Below are positions 49,307 to 63,085 of a DNA stretch of 64,000 bases, one piece after another. Location of the stretch: the NCBI RefSeq assembly GCF_043641665.1, contig NC_092190.1:20573548-20637547 (forward strand), read 5' to 3'. Below the pieces are notes generated by a model. The model was not told where the DNA came from. It saw nothing but the letters and a program-made list of their open reading frames with translations, and ran no database searches. Made by a program: the position numbers and the translations under genes. Positions within the stretch are counted from its first letter, which is position 1. Every line of letters starts with the position of its first letter. The stretch is from Enoplosus armatus. Lineage: Eukaryota > Chordata > Actinopteri > Centrarchiformes > Enoplosidae.

Positions 49307-49844
49307 CTCTCTCTCTCTATGTAAACTATCCCCCTGTTTGTCAGAGGTCAAGTTTAAGTTCCGGTCATACTCCTAAAACGTCCAATTATAGTATGTCATG
49401 ATAAACCAGGAGGAAACATGTTATTAATATGTGCACATTCACATACTAAAGAATGCAAAATGATTACATAACGTCACACAATCATACACGACATTTTTCT
49501 TTTTAAATGTTATCAATAGTTGCCTTGCTTGCTTCAATTATATAGTAACTACTAAGTGATGGCGCCCGTGTAGCTCATGGCACTCACAGCTTAGGGATTT
49601 GTCATGTGTGTTAGTCACTGGGCGGCATTCACCCTCCCAGTATGACTCCTTTTTGCCCACACATTTGGCTTCCCAGGGCCACGAGTCATGAGCAAAGTGA
49701 AACATTGATGACAGTACTTCTCCTTGAGTATTCATTTCACAATCATTTTACATTGTAAAGAGTTACTTGTCACGCAGAGCAGGTGAAATTATGAAGATAT
49801 ATTTAATGGGTCACACGTATGATTTTCCTCCCTTTGCGAAATCT

Positions 49845-50110
49845 AAAGGATAGGTTCACATTTGTCCAAGTCTGTCTCAATGGTATAGTCACAGGACCAT
49901 ATTCACATTGAAAGAGGGAATGGTCGCTGTAATTGTGGCCATGAAGTGATTCCCTGCTAACATGATTGTAATGTAAGTGATCCACAGTCCACGCTCTTTG
50001 TAGAAATGTATTCTTAAGTTCAGCCAAAGCTAATCAACTGTGCAAAGTGCCATCATCATGCCATTCGTCTTTTTAATGCAAAATTCCCTCCAAATTCCCA
50101 GCAACCGATA
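49845..50110 (+). repeat. Teleost dispersed repeat, about 265 bp
   Basis: Recognised modules in order are GGTTCACATTTGTCCAAGTC, TGTCTCAATGGTATAGTCAC, GTAATGTAAGTGATCCACAG, and TAGAAATGTATTCTTAAGTT with CAGCCAAAGCTAAT. These match a very common teleost repeat. It is non-coding and runs up to just before the GT repeat. Confidence 0.7.
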
Positions 50111-50135
50111 TAGTCTCATACAGACTGGTGGCTGT

Positions 50136-50142
50136 TCTGTGT

Positions 50143-50179
<37 letters not shown>

Positions 50180-50191
50180 TGTGTGTGTGTT
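50136..50191. repeat. (GT)n microsatellite, interrupted
   Basis: The core is 50,148-50,178, with CT interruptions on both sides. Confidence 0.95.
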
Positions 50192-53100
50192 ACACTTACC
50201 AGCTGTAAGGGACCTCAAAGGGTTAGGACCCCTAGGGCACGTGATGACACCTGAGCCAGCAGCTCCATTTGTTGATGAGCATACCATGAGATGGATGAGG
50301 TTGAAAGCCCTGAAAAAAGCTAATAAGCCTTTGATTTACATCATTTTGTCACACCTACTATTTCAATGGACAAGAATGAACTTCTATGTTCAAATTCTTT
50401 TTTTTTCTTTACTTCCTGAACAATAAAACAATCACCCAAAGGTAACCTGGAATGGTGGAATGATGTAAGAAGCAGCTGCATAAACTTCAGTGCACTTCAG
50501 TTTTACTTTTAGTTTAGTTTTATAGTGTTTTACACAGTATGACAACATCTAGTTTGAAGAGAGTAAAGTGGCACATCTACCCAGCGCTGTGTTTCTCAGA
50601 GTTTCACTCGGGCACTAACGATACATCCCACTAGCGCTGGGACTCCAGAGTATTGTACTCTTGCTGTTAGAGTGGTGTTCCTGATGTGATGATGCATTAC
50701 CTTTTGTGACAGCAACTAGCAAGTAAATCTTTTCCCCCCTTTTATTTAGAGAACCTCTGGATAGGACGCACAGATTGAGTTAGCTAAATAAAGTATAAAT
50801 GCAGTAAAAGCCAGGAATATACTACATAATTACTACACAAATCAAGTTCAGTTCTGTTGTAGTCACTGTTTGAGTATAAGTGGTGTTATTGTAAGTCTAA
50901 GTGGATGTGATATATCAGAATTTTTAGTCACTAGGGATGTCCTTAGTTGACGTTGCTACACCCCTCCCTCGAACATCGGTTATTCAATCATACAGTAGCT
51001 CAGCAACCGTAACTAAGCACGGCAGACATGTCAGGCTTTGGATTTCTCTACATGTCGGAGTGATGTGTATGAGGTTGTAGTAAAAGTTTGGAGGGTCATA
51101 TTTTTTATGTTCCGAAACCAAAGACACAAAACAGTTAGGAACGGGTTCACCAGTGGTTGTATCTGCTCTAATGCAAACGTTAGCATGTCTGGCTAACTAG
51201 CCTACTACCTACAGTAATAGATGAGTATCACCTCCAAGCCCGAGGAACATATCATATCATAGCCACCATTGTTTTTGTGAGGTTACAGGCTACATTCAGG
51301 GTAGGAACATTCACAGTTTAGATCTTGGATGCTACCATGTCAGAGTTTGGGACAATGTAAGCGACGCTTGACCTCTTTATTGGATTTTGCACTTTTACAA
51401 GAGAAGGAGTGTAAACTTCCCCAGATACAATAAAGCAAAAATCTTCCTATGTTATTTTATTTATTATTTATTTATGTTATTTATATTTGGTTTTTTTTTC
51501 TGCAATAAGCAGGGTTACGTCAGAATAAAAACAGCCTGATCTTACATCTAATACTGTACTACAATAGCAGGGCTAACTAACTACCTTTCAATACAAGAAC
51601 AATGCTGCTCCTTTATTTCCATGGACCATCAACAGGTGCTGACTGCTGCTGGGACATGTAACCTAAACCTCGGTCTTTCAACACAACATTAATTTAATTA
51701 TACCTTTTAACCCAGTGAGGCCAGTGCAGCTGTGTTTATTTCTCCTCCCAAAATCTAGTGTGGACTTACTTTTTAATTAGCTGGCTAGCTCGCGATAATA
51801 AAATCTACCAGGTAATGTGTGGGACAACCCACAACCTAAACACTTCTAATTAACTTCACCTTTGTAGTCTATTAGCACGAGCTCTGCTGAATCTGCTGCT
51901 GTGTGTCAACCCTCTGAAAGTGTGCTAACCATAATCATTAAACTTCACTGCCTGCAGTCGGCTGAACCGTTAACACTTAAACATGAGAGGCTATGTATGA
52001 GTCTTTAAAACTTAAACCCTCCCTGCTTTAAATACACTACATTTCCCCAAAGAGAATTACAAATTTACTCGTACATCCCACTATGTTAAGGAATGCATTA
52101 TCAACACACGCTTTGCCACTGACACATTTCAAACAGCACTTTCATCTACTTAGTCTTACCCTCAATTTTTGATTTTTTTTTTCACATTGCAGATAAAGTA
52201 GGGTCACATTTACTCCAAAGATTTAATTCCTAAAGATTTCTATGCAAGCACTTTGTAAACAACATCCTCTCCTTTGCCACTGCAACACCCGACTCTTTTT
52301 TTTTTTTTCTGTGACAAATCCAGATGTTGTTTTCCACTTTTCCACTAGCCTCATTCGGCCAGTCAGCAAAAATGCGGTCACGCGGTAGGCCAGAGCACTC
52401 AGTCACTTTATCACCTCCCTCTTCCCCAGAGGAGCTCTCGGCCTCAGCCTGGCCTGCTGGAGGATGTTTGCACAGCCGCCAGCTCACCTGTGGTAGCGAT
52501 GATGCCGACACATTCACACTGAATGTTCTCCGGCTTTCTGTGTGGCATTTTATGTGCTCTGTTTCAGGAAGCAAAATCTAAATTAGAAAGCAACGAGCCT
52601 TTCCTACAGTAATTCTTTATCATAAGTACTCATTTTCTAACATGATGAGCAAGAATGCGGACATTATTGCAGATTTATTTCATGTAGATGATTCAAATTA
52701 ATTCTGAGCGCATGAAACATATATTTTTTGAATACTTAAAAACGGTGACCTGTAGCCACATAACACTTAATTTAAATACCAATGCACTTAGTGAAAATTT
52801 CCACTCACAGTGCTACTCAAGTGTCTCAGCGCAGCGATGTTGTTTAGCTGCTGCTTAAGATTTATTTTGTTGGATGGAAAATATATAATCATTATTATAT
52901 TAATTTATTAGCAATTCCAATAAATGGTTCATTGAATATTGAATATAAAAGGGAAACAACTTCCTGTAAGGGCAGAACATTTCTATATTGTGGGGTATTT
53001 ATTTATTTGTGCCTCTAGAAATATTTCCTTTGTGTTGCACTGTTGCTTAGTTCCATTGAGTTGCATGCATAATCTGTATTTGCTTGTGATTTCTGTGCCT

Positions 53101-54079
53101 GCACACTGGGCCTGGTGTAATGAGAGACACTACAAAGTAGTGTTTCATGTAAATACAGCAAACAGCAAAGTTTTGGTTACATGAGTCTCTGTTATATGTT
53201 GTCAGTTATCAGAGAACAGAATTTAGACCCCAGACTAGATTTATTTTGAGCAAAATGTGTTTAAAGGCCCATGTCTGCGCTCACAGGTGCTTATTTTTGG
53301 CTGATTACATCGCTGCTCAGAACCGTGCCAGCAGAGCTTGACTGTGTTAAATACAAACCAATCAGTATACAGGATACAGTATAATCCAAGGTTACCTCCT
53401 TCGAAGTTTGCAGTTCTAGACCAAATGCCACCTACCACAGGTTGACAAGGACATCCCATTTCAACTCTTAAAAAAATACATTTATATTACTAAATGGTTC
53501 ACCCTAATACAGTTTGGGTGAAACTTAATTGCTGTGTGAATTATGTTCACTGACCACTTTTTTCCAGTCCACAAAGTGCTTTATTCTTGTACTGTGCAGA
53601 AGTCATACAGTGGTGGGGTGGTCCAGGTGGATGCTGTGATGGTGACAGTGAACCAAAACTGCTTTAAGCGAGACCACAAGGTTAATCAAGTGCTTTGAGT
53701 TGCCCAAACATCAACATAAAAACAATAATTCAGTGGCTCCAGTTGATAAAAGAAAATATTTTAAAACAAATGAAATGCGTCGACTGTGAATGTTTTGCAG
53801 ACATATTTAGAATTAACATTTTGCGACTTTGCAGATGAAAAAGTTTCCTTATCTTGATAAAAGAAACATATTTGTACATGAAGGTAATTTTCAGGAGACA
53901 CGGTTGCCAATTGCAAAGACTACTCCAAATGTGGCCCCGAAATGCAACCTGAATTTGCAGGACGTAACCTTGCAGGGTGTATCCTTTGCAGCCATCAGTA
54001 CCATGCAATTCAGTTGTACCATTCAGATAATTAATTATGCTTTATTATTATTGCTGTTTGTTCACTTTCGTCACAATAG
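50192..54079. other. Non-coding stretch
   Basis: It includes T13 at 52,296-52,308 and a GC-richer block at 52,360-52,560 with frames on both strands (85 codons on +, 114 on -) that show no domain. No repeat family is assigned. CACTAGGGATGTCC near 50,931 resembles a hAT end, but no partner was found. Confidence 0.4.
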
Positions 54080-54475
54080 CTGTTTTGCACATTCTGCCTC
54101 TCTGTCCCTCCCTTCAGCCCAGCATCTCTTGCAGTCACTGCCATTCTCCATCTGTCCACCAGATACCCTCAGACTTTCCCACCTGTCCTAGTCACCTGAC
54201 CCCCACATCCACCCGCTCACCTTTGTCTCATTCTCCAATCACCCTGTCAGTATATGTCAGTTGCCAGATCGTCAGTGTTGCTTCGTGCCTTTTGCTTTCC
54301 AGCCTCTTCTACCTGAACCTGAACCTGAACCGGAATCTGTACCCGCCTGCCAGTCTGCCTGCCTGTACCTTTTCCCTGCCCCATCCAAATCGTTGAACAG
54401 TTCCTGTTTGCCTGGTTGTCTGCATTTGGGTCCTTCTCCTTGCTGCCCCCCCCCCCCCCCCCACCGACACTAGGG
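54080..54475 (+). repeat. Dispersed repeat, plus-strand relative of the block at 16.5-17.0 kb
   Basis: The block is pyrimidine-rich, with CACCTTTGTCTCATTCTCCA then ATCACCCTGTCAGTATAT, a (CCTGAA) triplication near 54,311, and CTGCATTTGGGTCC. It ends with a C18 run (54,446-54,463). The ordered phrases match the reverse complement of 16,500-17,020. Open frames of 104-120 codons here are repeat-derived. Confidence 0.6.
54446..54463. repeat. Poly-C run (C18)
   Basis: Seen directly. Confidence 0.95.
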
Positions 54476-56728
54476 GTAGTAGAATGAGTGGAACCCAGAT
54501 CCTCCTGCAGCCTGTTTCCTTTCACCAACAATAACACACTGATGGGTGTATTATTTACCATGCAGCTCTTCTTTGATGGTATAATTCAAAGAGCCAGCTA
54601 TAATGTGTTGTTGTAGATGTGTAGAGAGAGAGAGAGAGAATAGACTGTGGTGAGCACCTTCGAGCTGCATACACAGCTGCTGTGTTCACTTTAGTCCTTT
54701 GACATGGATGCTAATTTGAAGCAGAACATGTTCTGCAATCATTATGCATCTCCTGCATTTTGGAGTGAGCAAACGCTGAAATCACTGAAGGGGACACATT
54801 TGCTTCCCTTCAACTTTGTGGGGGGCTAAATTCTTCCATTCTCCGCCTGTCCCAGAATCCTTTTGTTTGATGTGTTTCCCATTCTGCCTGCATTTATTTC
54901 CCATCACCCTTTGTTCACCTGCTCTTTTTTCCCCTGTACAGCTGCCTTGGTACCTGCCTCCTGTGGCGCTGCCCTTGCCCCTGTTCCCAGCAGTCCCCAC
55001 TCTTGACAGGTGACCTCATAGTATCGGTCTCACACGGCTGGCTGCGTCCACACAGATGTGTCCCTACTCGTCCTTTTCTGTCCTGCCTCCAGCGACGTGG
55101 ACCTCTACTGTCTGCCCGATGTCAACCCGCGGGTTGCTGCCCCTCTTCAGTTCTAAGTCCTCTGCTGTCATCCTCCTCCTCCTCACTTCTTTCTCATAAT
55201 TTCTTTTTCTTTCTTCTTCTTGCTTGTTTTGTAATAACTTTTGATCTGCACTGGCTCACATGGAAATTTTGCTGCCATGTCAGCTTCTCAGGCTTTATTC
55301 GGTTCTGCCTCTGTCTCAATCCTTTTAATCTTTTTCAAATCCCACCCACTCCCTTTGATTGTCTGTTCCCATTGTTTCTCAAATCATTTGAGTGTTCCTT
55401 AAGATCCCACTGCTTCCTCTCACCTGGTCTCTCCTCTACATGGTTTCTTGGATAGTTTGTGTTCTTTCTCTCTCTTTCCTGCAACCTCCTCTTTTCCTTT
55501 CCCTCTGTCCCACATGCAACCTTTGTTGGTCCCAAGATCAGCATCTTGCAGGAAACCTTTAAGAATTGTGCAGAATGAAAAGCTTCTGAAATGTTTCAGG
55601 CTGGCAAACAATTCTGATAATAATAATAATTCTGTTCTGTTAATAATAATGTTAATAATTCTCAAAATTGAAAATACACCCCAAAGCCAAAGATCTCAGA
55701 TCTTATTTACAAATTTAAATGTAATTTGTCAAAACTCATTAAAAAGAGGATTTTTTTTTCCAAAATTAGAATCTATGAAATGAATCAGTGTTTCTTTTAT
55801 AATGGATGATAAAGTGACTAGAACACATACAGTGCAGCTGACTACTCTGCAGCACTAACATAGCAGTGTGTGTATCTATTAATAGATCATTGCATGACCA
55901 TTGACTGACCATTGACCTATCTGCAATGCACAGTTTGTGTCCACTGCCAGCACTCAGAAGTTCTTTTTTTACGAGAATCTTTCTTTAACATTAACCAGGT
56001 TTATTTGCCACCTTACCCTAACCATACCTTATCCCTAACACACAGTATTTGCCATCACAATGATCTTTACCCAGCCTGAGCCTCATTGTTTGTAATGAAT
56101 AAATATTGTAGAGAGAAGTAATCATTCAATATCAACATTTCTTGCTGGCAATAGGGTTGACAACTCAACCCAAAAGATATTTTGGCTTTTGTTGCTTTTG
56201 AAACCTCTTTTCTCTCTTATGAGCCCCCAACTGAAATCAGTTCCAATCCTAAATGTTACCGTGTGGTTTAAATTGTACGGTTTTCAGTCAGTTTTTCTTC
56301 TGGTCTAAACTAGTCCAACTAATAAATAGATGGGGGTTCTTTTATTTTGCTTAAAGTGAGTGACGCAGTGTCCGATGAATGCTATATAGACCGTCATTCC
56401 CTAAAAGGAAGTGTAAAACTTTAGAAACATTTAAAAGCAAACTGGCCATTTTTCAACAGAAACACATGCAATGAACCCATGAAACAAACACAGGGCAAGA
56501 GTTGAAGGTAAAGTCCTCACTTATACATTAAAGCACACTGGTCGCTGTTCAAGAAATGAAGGGCTATGACCTCCATCCCTACCCAAAAACGGTGTCTTGA
56601 TAACCCTCTTACTGTTGGAAATGGATTTCACAAACAGGATGATAGTCAGTCTTGTTAGTGCTCACACTCATATTCCTGCCGACACACACAGATACACTAC
56701 ACACTGTCACAGGAAGAAATACAAACAA
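54476..56728. other. Pyrimidine-rich then AT-rich non-coding stretch
   Basis: The + strand is strongly C/T-rich through about 55,540. This keeps a 150-codon frame (55,003-55,455) open without any domain. It includes (AG)n at 54,623-54,639. No gene is recognised. Confidence 0.45.
54623..54639. repeat. (AG)n microsatellite
   Basis: About eight perfect units are seen directly. Confidence 0.92.
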
Positions 56729-56748
56729 ACACACACACACACACACAC
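56729..56748. repeat. (AC)10 microsatellite
   Basis: Perfect dinucleotide run seen directly. Confidence 0.95.
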
Positions 56749-59700
56749 ATTCCCTCCAACCTTGATACAAATAGTACTTTTCTATAATTAATACTTTGAT
56801 GCCAGTTGCCTGTAGTGGTGGCACGGAAGTCTAATCTGATGAACAAAGAAGAAGACAGGCTTAAGATTTTAACCTCCACTGCTCCAGTAAATATCCAGTG
56901 GCATAAACACAACCACGCTCCCAAACAAATATTGAACCCGATACCACCATGCCTAATTAAATAATACCATTGGAACCCAAGGCACTTCATTGCTCAGACT
57001 TAGATTTGCATTTTGAACCCACCCCCCCCAAAGTTCCCAGGTAAATATGTGCATCTATTCTGTGTTTACACTCTCATTGGTGAGGAAGAATCTGAGAAGA
57101 GACAAAGAGCTGGAAGGTGACCTTTCGGAAAACAAACACTCGGCTTGATTGGGAGAATAGAGAGAGAGAGAGGGAGTGGTTGTGATGGTGGTGGTGTTGG
57201 GTGGGGGTGAGGGGTAGATTGTGGGTAAGAGGGTGGAATTTAATTGCCCACAGAAGTCATCTCGTCCTCTCATATTTTCGCTCTCTGCCTCTTTCGGAGT
57301 CAGGAAGACAACCAGCCAGCAGCAGCACAAGGTAACCTTTCTCTAATTGATGTCTGTGTGGTGCCCAGCGCACCAGGCAGCCATATTGTGAGGGAGTAGA
57401 GAGTGGCCCAGGCCACAGCATGTGGCAGGGTTTGACGGGAGGGGGTTGATGCAGCCGTGCAGTTTGAGTGATGCACCACAATCAGACGCAAGTGTAATAG
57501 GCACAGTCTGAAGCGGTGGCTTTAATTTCTCTACAGACTACAAACTCTGAAAACTCTCCGTATTTTTCTTTGAAACTTGAGGAACGCATAATAATTACAT
57601 ACAAACAGACTGAACTCCCATTTTTATTTATATAGCCCAACTATAAAAGAATCCATTCTCCTTAGCTGATTGAATAGACCTGCTACAGTACAGACTGTGG
57701 CCAAACACTGGTGCTGTCCTTGGTGCTGATCCTGTCTGCAGCTGATGGAGTTCTCCATGGTCCTGAAACAACTGATGCTTTAGTGAAAGCTTGCGTTCAA
57801 GCAGGCAACTGTCTCTGCAGCAGTTCTTTTTTTAAACCTCTTCTCTTTTTCTCCCGGGATAGTTTACTGAACGTTTTCATGTAGGCGAAGGCTATGGCAA
57901 TAATATGTTCCCAGCAAAATCACTTCAGCTTTTATTAATCCAGGGAAGGTTTGCTGAATAAACTCTTTTCACTAAACGCTTTGGCTTATACTGATGCAGC
58001 AAACATGAAATCATACCTTAGAGCATCTCGGGCCAACCGGTGTTTTACTGAGCGGTCAGTTCCTCCACTGGAACATTTGCGCCTTCCCCAACAACACCGT
58101 GGCAACAGTTGTATAAGGATAATGTTTCCTCATTAACATTCTCCGCCCAAAATTTCCAGCCAGCCTGAAGAAGTGAATAAGCAGTGCCTTGGTAACGACC
58201 CTGCTCAGGTAACAGACACAACTGCCAGTGCAATTACTGCTTCCCTTTCTTCTGTCTTATTGCCTTTCTTCCATTAAAACCTGCCCGTGTGAACAGTTTG
58301 TAATTTAGTCCGTGAACGGGCTACATGCTAATGTATTTGTGAGTGTGGAGCCACAAATGCAATAGAATATTACGTCCACATGAAATCCATGTATGAAATG
58401 TAGCTACACTCTGCCGCAGTGATAATGGAGACAAGTGATGATGGCCGTGAGTGGGCTTTCACCAGACACAGGAAAAACATACAATTACACCAATAGACCA
58501 CAACCACAAATATTATCATTTGAAGCCAATCTGCTCTACCACTTGAGCCACAGACATGCCCATGATTATGTGTGTGTGTGTTTGTGTAGATGTACTGTGT
58601 GTGCGTGTAACAGTGTGTGACTAGTACCCATTCAGAGACCAGAACCCTGTTCTTCAAATGTGGCTTAACTAATTCAGGCTAACATGCTGCTTTCATGCTG
58701 AAATAATCCTGTTTATTCTTATCCAGCTGATTTTTCTTCTTTGAACGCATGTTTGAGGATTGATTTGTTAATCCTGGATGAAGTTATCTTGAATAACAGG
58801 ACATTCTTATTTTGAAATAAAGGTAAATGAGTATAGAAACCACAATCATGTGATTGCTGTTACATGAGGTAGGTGTCAGACATGGTTTAGAAAGGAGACA
58901 GCTCAACTTCCTGTATCTGTGTCACGTGGGTTTTGCCACTTCCCTTCTTTGGTAGGTGTGTTGGGAACCCTCCCAGCATGCACTGGTGCAATAGAGTAAT
59001 GGATATAGGTCTCATTTTATGTGTGCTCTTGCATTGTTATTGGTGTAACAATGCTTTACATTGTGCTCACCAATGTTTCCATACTTTCATCACTGTTAAA
59101 TTTCACTGGTCAATGATAGTGAATAAAGTATAGGTGACTTCATTATGAAAATTTAATTGTGATTGTTGCAACAGATGATATTGTTCAAATGTTTAAAAAA
59201 AAATTTTCTCACAGTATCTCAAACTGCGTTTGTTTGTGCCAATTTTATTTTGTTGCATATTTTATCATGCATACAATAAGTACAGGTAAATCTTCATTAT
59301 TGAAATTAAAGTGTGATAATTACACCAACAGATCGTAGGGATTTTACAAGAACCTGCATGTTCTCATCTAAAGTCATAATCATATCAACACTCTTTCACT
59401 GTAGATCTAAAAAAGCTTTTGTTTTTGAAAATATATTCATGTACGGGGTTCAGCCTAAAGGGTCTTGTCAATAAGCCTGCACGTTTGGGCTTAAGGACTT
59501 GTTGCTCTGACAACAGTTTTGAAGAACCAAAGAAATCCAGATTTGTGTCAAATCGTCAACGTTCTAATCTGGATGAAGCAGTTATGGTATGCATGAAGAA
59601 CGGGGCCCTGGTGTAGGCTGAAGCAGGCGAGATCAAATCAAAGCAGAAGCCATGTAAGATGGAAGACTCGGTGTTCCTGTCCAGCACGTTTCTTCTTGGA

Positions 59701-62700
59701 TGACTGCGTGATTACAGAGTGTATGTGTGGTGGATTGTGTATCTGTGGAAAAGGCACTGTTATTCTGTGTGTGGGATGGCTCAGTAGGCATTGCTGATTC
59801 TGTTGGAGAATTAAATAGGTAGAATACCATTTCTGTCACAGGTGTGAGAAGCTGAGAAATGAAGTATAAAATCCCCCTTAGAAAGCCTATTCATTACCTG
59901 TAATGCAACAGTGTTCCTTGCACATCTCTCTGAGTCACGCACATGCACCACGTGCTTTTGATCAGTGGTGTCAGAGGACAGTTGCAACCCAGAGTTGGCG
60001 GCACAATAACTGTCGCAGGTTTTTCCAATTTAGTGTCTGATTTATTAAATCTAGTTATGCAAATCAAGTCAGTCACAATGTGGCAATTATCTGAAAGTCA
60101 CCAGAGAGTGCATGTTTACCAGCTGACAGATGTATGGAAGGTGGTGTAACAGCGTGTCAGTGCTGTCATGGTATCACTCTTTCTAGTGTGCCTGACCTGT
60201 CAGTGGTGGAAGGGAAGATTTAAACAAATTTAAACATGTTTGTGTCTCTGTTTGCATCAGTTAAGACAGAGAGAGAGAGAAGCAGAGGCTGTGGGAGCTC
60301 ATACAGGAATTGCATTGTTAGTACAGCTGCCAACTCACAGTCAAAATGCCTGTTTTCTTTCTGTGGAAGTGAAGGTCGTGTTAGCCGTGGATACAGCCTC
60401 TATAACTTGGGGTGGTGAAAGTAAAGGAGGGGGGTTCAAAGGCAGGGAGGTTGGGAGAAACAGCAACTAGAGGCCAAAAGGGAAGACGTTTCCCAAGGTA
60501 GCCATTAAATTGTCTGGAATGACTTCCTGTTAACAACAAAACATCCAGCATCCACCCGGGCAGCCCAGCTACTTTCGTTCCAAGTGTAATTTACCGTTCA
60601 CTGTTCCTGGTCTTTACAGACCTCCTGTGGTTTGTGGCTGCTGTGCTTTTTCCAGCACAAACCCACCATATTCTGCCACAAGTTCATCTGCCTGCGGAAA
60701 CCTAGTGGGAGACCCAACCATCATTGGTTCCACAATGTGCATCATCTTCACAACTTCACAACCAGTAAACACACAGCACCAGTAACATTTATATTCTTTT
60801 CTACATGGACAAACGGGGCTGTTACTAGGATTTGATATGTGGCATTGCGTTTCATTTTGAAACACTAGTCGAACATTTGTTGCTTAAATGTACACTCCCT
60901 GCTTTCGTTATAAATTCCAAGGTTATCTCAAGGCTCACAAACCTCTCAAGAACCTTCAGTCACTATATATCTTAAATCCAAGCTTTACACAAGCTGGTAA
61001 TCTTGTTTATGTCTCTCCCCTGACATTATGACAACTGCGTAACTCTGATTTGCGATTTGAGGGCCAAAGGTCGGCTGTATGGAGCTCTCTCTGTGTGGCG
61101 TTGTTTCCTCTACGAGCTCCTGTGTCCTGGTGGGAATGTCATAACTCAAGCTGGAGGTATTCCCTTCATGACAGATGACTTTCCCTTTTTTTGTCACCAC
61201 CACATGTGCATTACACGACAAATCACCCACCTGGGCGGGGGTCTGACCCATGCCACATATTGAGCGTGTACACACATGCAACCTTTGCATTAATATGAAA
61301 AAACACACTAACATATCTAAAATACACTCAGTTCAGTTTATAGAACAGCCACAAAGCAGCCCTGTTTCCAAAAATGACTTTGATATGATACCAATTTGCA
61401 GCAGTAAATACATTTTGAAAGAAACGTAATGCCTCCCATTTTTCTTTATCAACATAATGAGGAAAAGTTTTTGATTGTATCTGCAAAGTCAAAAAAAATT
61501 TAACTGACTTACTATTTCAACATATTACATTTCTTACACTTGCTGTAGTAACATAAAGCATGATTAACATTTTTATATTAGGTTGGTTTGAGAGAGATTA
61601 TGGTCTTGGTTAATATTGAAAAAATGAACACTGACTTGTATAATATTTAACCAAAACCACGATCTTCCCCTAACATTAACAACCCTCACCCCAACAATTT
61701 CAAACCCTCTGTAGATTCACAACTAAACCTCTACATACACAAATATGCAGATATGTCAGATGTCGAAAAGCAATGCATATGCATGGTTCTGTTTCATAAC
61801 TTTCAATCATTGTGGAAGTGGGTGTGCGTGCACAAGCCTCATTTCCACTCCCACTGTTGGCCCTGAATAAGATATGCCCTTAGTCAACCGTTTGCATATC
61901 ATTACGTCTTGCCTCACCAGATTCACCAGTCTTGAGGCCTGTAAAAAGAACGGCAAAGAAGATCTCATCACATCTCCCTCGGATAACTCTTGTAAACTCG
62001 TGTGTATGCCTGGCCTGAAGTATGAGTTTATAAATACCAGGGAAATAGCGTAAACATTTGCATGCATGTTCTTGTACCCATGTGCAATACAAGAACATAA
62101 AACTTGCGTTATTTAAAAAAACACTGCCGGTGAACATAATCCAGGCAGCAATTATGTTTCCTCCTGGCAGTATACCAATTTACGTCATAAATATAACAAT
62201 ACTTTTGGTGAGGCATAGTTTCACCAAAGAAGTCACACTGCAGACACAAATCACATTGCACAAAGTGTATTCTGAGTATACTTTCTACTCACAAATATAC
62301 AGTGAATCCAAACACGTTTAACATGCACTCTATGCCCATATTAATACACCTTTTAACATCGTGGCAAGAAAGAGAACTAAAACTGTTGAACTGCTTTTCC
62401 CTCTGCTCTGCGTTGCTCTACTGAGATCTTAGTTGACGCAACACAAGAGCTCGGGCAGGATATTTGGTGCTTATGAGGATTGCGTGCATGAACGAACACA
62501 GAGCAGTCACACAGTCTGTTTGCTAGCTGTGCATATTGCATCTGACTTGTATTTAATTTCGTCACTGACTGACTGAGCTCTCATGGTATGCTGACATATC
62601 TGTAAGAAAAATCACCACTGAAACTAAAATTTGTTATAAAATGCTCTTTTTAACTCTTTGCAACAGAAATGAGACTGCTTCGGCTTTCATGAAGAGTGGA

Positions 62701-62784
62701 AACATGAGAGTGAGATGAGAGTCAAGTTCCTTGACTTGATGTGTCATTAAGATAATCTAGAAATGTAATATGTTTTATGGAGTT
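56749..62784. other. Non-coding stretch
   Basis: No exon can be confirmed. It includes a short (AG) run near 57,160 and CCCTAAC-like phrases near 61,660. A minus-strand 83-codon frame at 60,614-60,865 is discussed under findings. The 58,640-58,800 segment may be a dispersed repeat, but I cannot place it. Confidence 0.4.
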
Positions 62785-63085
62785 CATTTTCATGCTCTTA
62801 AAGGGTATTCTAGTGATTTAGAATTTCACCTCCATAAAGTTGGAGGATTCACAAGAGTCAGATTAAAAAAGGGCTTAGACATCCTGACTTTTAGTATCCA
62901 AGAACTGCTGGATCCTACATTTCCCATGATGCAACTGGAAAGCGCGTTTCATTAGACCATCCCTGCCTCTTAAATGCCCAATGAGAGCCATCGAAGACAT
63001 GAAAAAAGTGTTCCCACAGGCTGAGTAGTACTCTTCGTCACAGGTAAACTGAGCTTCATGAGAAATTGTGCCCCTTTAAAATTGC
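62785..63085 (+). repeat. Teleost dispersed repeat, about 300 bp
   Basis: It holds AAAGGGTATTCTAGTGATTT, TTCACCTCCATAAAGTTGGA, GACATCCTGACTTTTAGTAT, CTACATTTCCCATGATGCAA and a closing AAATTGTGCCCCTTTAAAAT. The order fits a repeat known from fish introns. It is non-coding; the 61-codon frame inside is incidental. Confidence 0.55.

Noticed and set aside
52230..52574. 114-codon minus frame with an internal donor-like CAGGTGAG
   Set aside because: The peptide is not recognisable, a competing frame exists on +, and no partner exon was found.
53829..54191. 120-codon + frame
   Set aside because: The first half shows no family features and the second half runs into the pyrimidine-rich repeat.
55003..55455. 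150-codon + strand open frame
   Set aside because: It lies in a strongly pyrimidine-rich tract that lacks stops by composition. The peptide is Ser/Leu/Phe/Pro-rich without a domain.
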